Below, piece by piece: positions 44,723-44,893 of a DNA stretch of 44,893 bases (its first letter is position 1; the number at the start of each line of letters is the position of its first letter). Origin of the DNA: Bacteroidota bacterium. GTDB lineage: Bacteria > Bacteroidota > Bacteroidia > Chitinophagales > Chitinophagaceae. Under the pieces are notes generated by a model. The model saw nothing but the letters and a program-made list of their open reading frames with translations, had not been told where the DNA came from and ran no database searches. The position numbers and the translations under genes were made by a program. The DNA is taken from the NCBI GenBank assembly GCA_013288445.1, contig JABDBX010000009.1, positions 1 to 44,893 on the forward strand. Reading direction: 5' to 3'.

Positions 44723-44893
44723 ATGACAACTACCGCAATTATTAAGGAGATACATAAGCTGCCACTTAGGGAAAAGCTCCTGGTGATAGAAAAAGCGCTA
44801 AAACATATACGGGAAGATAAGGAGCACGATCTTGCAAATGCAGTTCGGCATTTATACCATGATTATAAATCTGATAAAGAGCTTACAATATTT
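44723..44893 (+). CDS. Small antitoxin-like protein, truncated by window end
   Basis: MTTTAIIKEIHKLPLREKLLVIEKALKHIREDKEHDLANAVRHLYHDYKSDKELTIF; open to edge. Confidence 0.55.
   Translation, partial: MTTTAIIKEIHKLPLREKLLVIEKALKHIREDKEHDLANAVRHLYHDYKSDKELTIF

Overview
Bacteroidota (Chitinophagaceae-like) chromosomal window. Backbone genes: a type III PKS / methyltransferase / FAD-oxidoreductase cluster, dxs, CPBP protease, cdsA, MCE (MlaD-like) and OstA-like envelope proteins, an ABC exporter, a capsule/EPS locus (Wzm-like permease, Wzc-like BY-kinase, Wza-like protein, nucleotide-sugar dehydrogenase, CpsB-like phosphatase), tRNA-Trp-secE-nusG, NUDIX, the pntA1-pntA2-pntB transhydrogenase operon, DUF721, several small Cys-rich exported proteins, a HAD hydrolase, an AAA ATPase with a DUF4435/TOPRIM-like C-terminus, a TonB-type receptor, and a propeller histidine kinase with LuxR-type regulator. 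The most interesting content is a layered set of small non-autonomous repeats. (1) Three 159-bp elements align without gaps, and their ~32-bp terminal inverted repeats carry mirrored (covarying) changes. (2) A ~197-bp TATACTT-ended element is present in two copies plus a fragment, with a central palindrome. (3) A CAATGTCGTTAAGTTAAG-ended element is inserted twice into that same palindrome, each time with a 9-bp target duplication; one of these contains a 159-bp element. Other leads: a four-helix-bundle (S23) gene flanked by inverted AAATTCCAAA arrays inside the pnt operon; an IKEP..VDF microprotein family paired once with a frameshifted GNAT-like gene and once with an Rpn nuclease; a mobile mystery protein A/B locus split by a hairpin array and followed by a partial LuxR duplicate; and the fused AAA-DUF4435-like protein. 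All calls come from reading the sequence and supplied ORFs; no database search was run.
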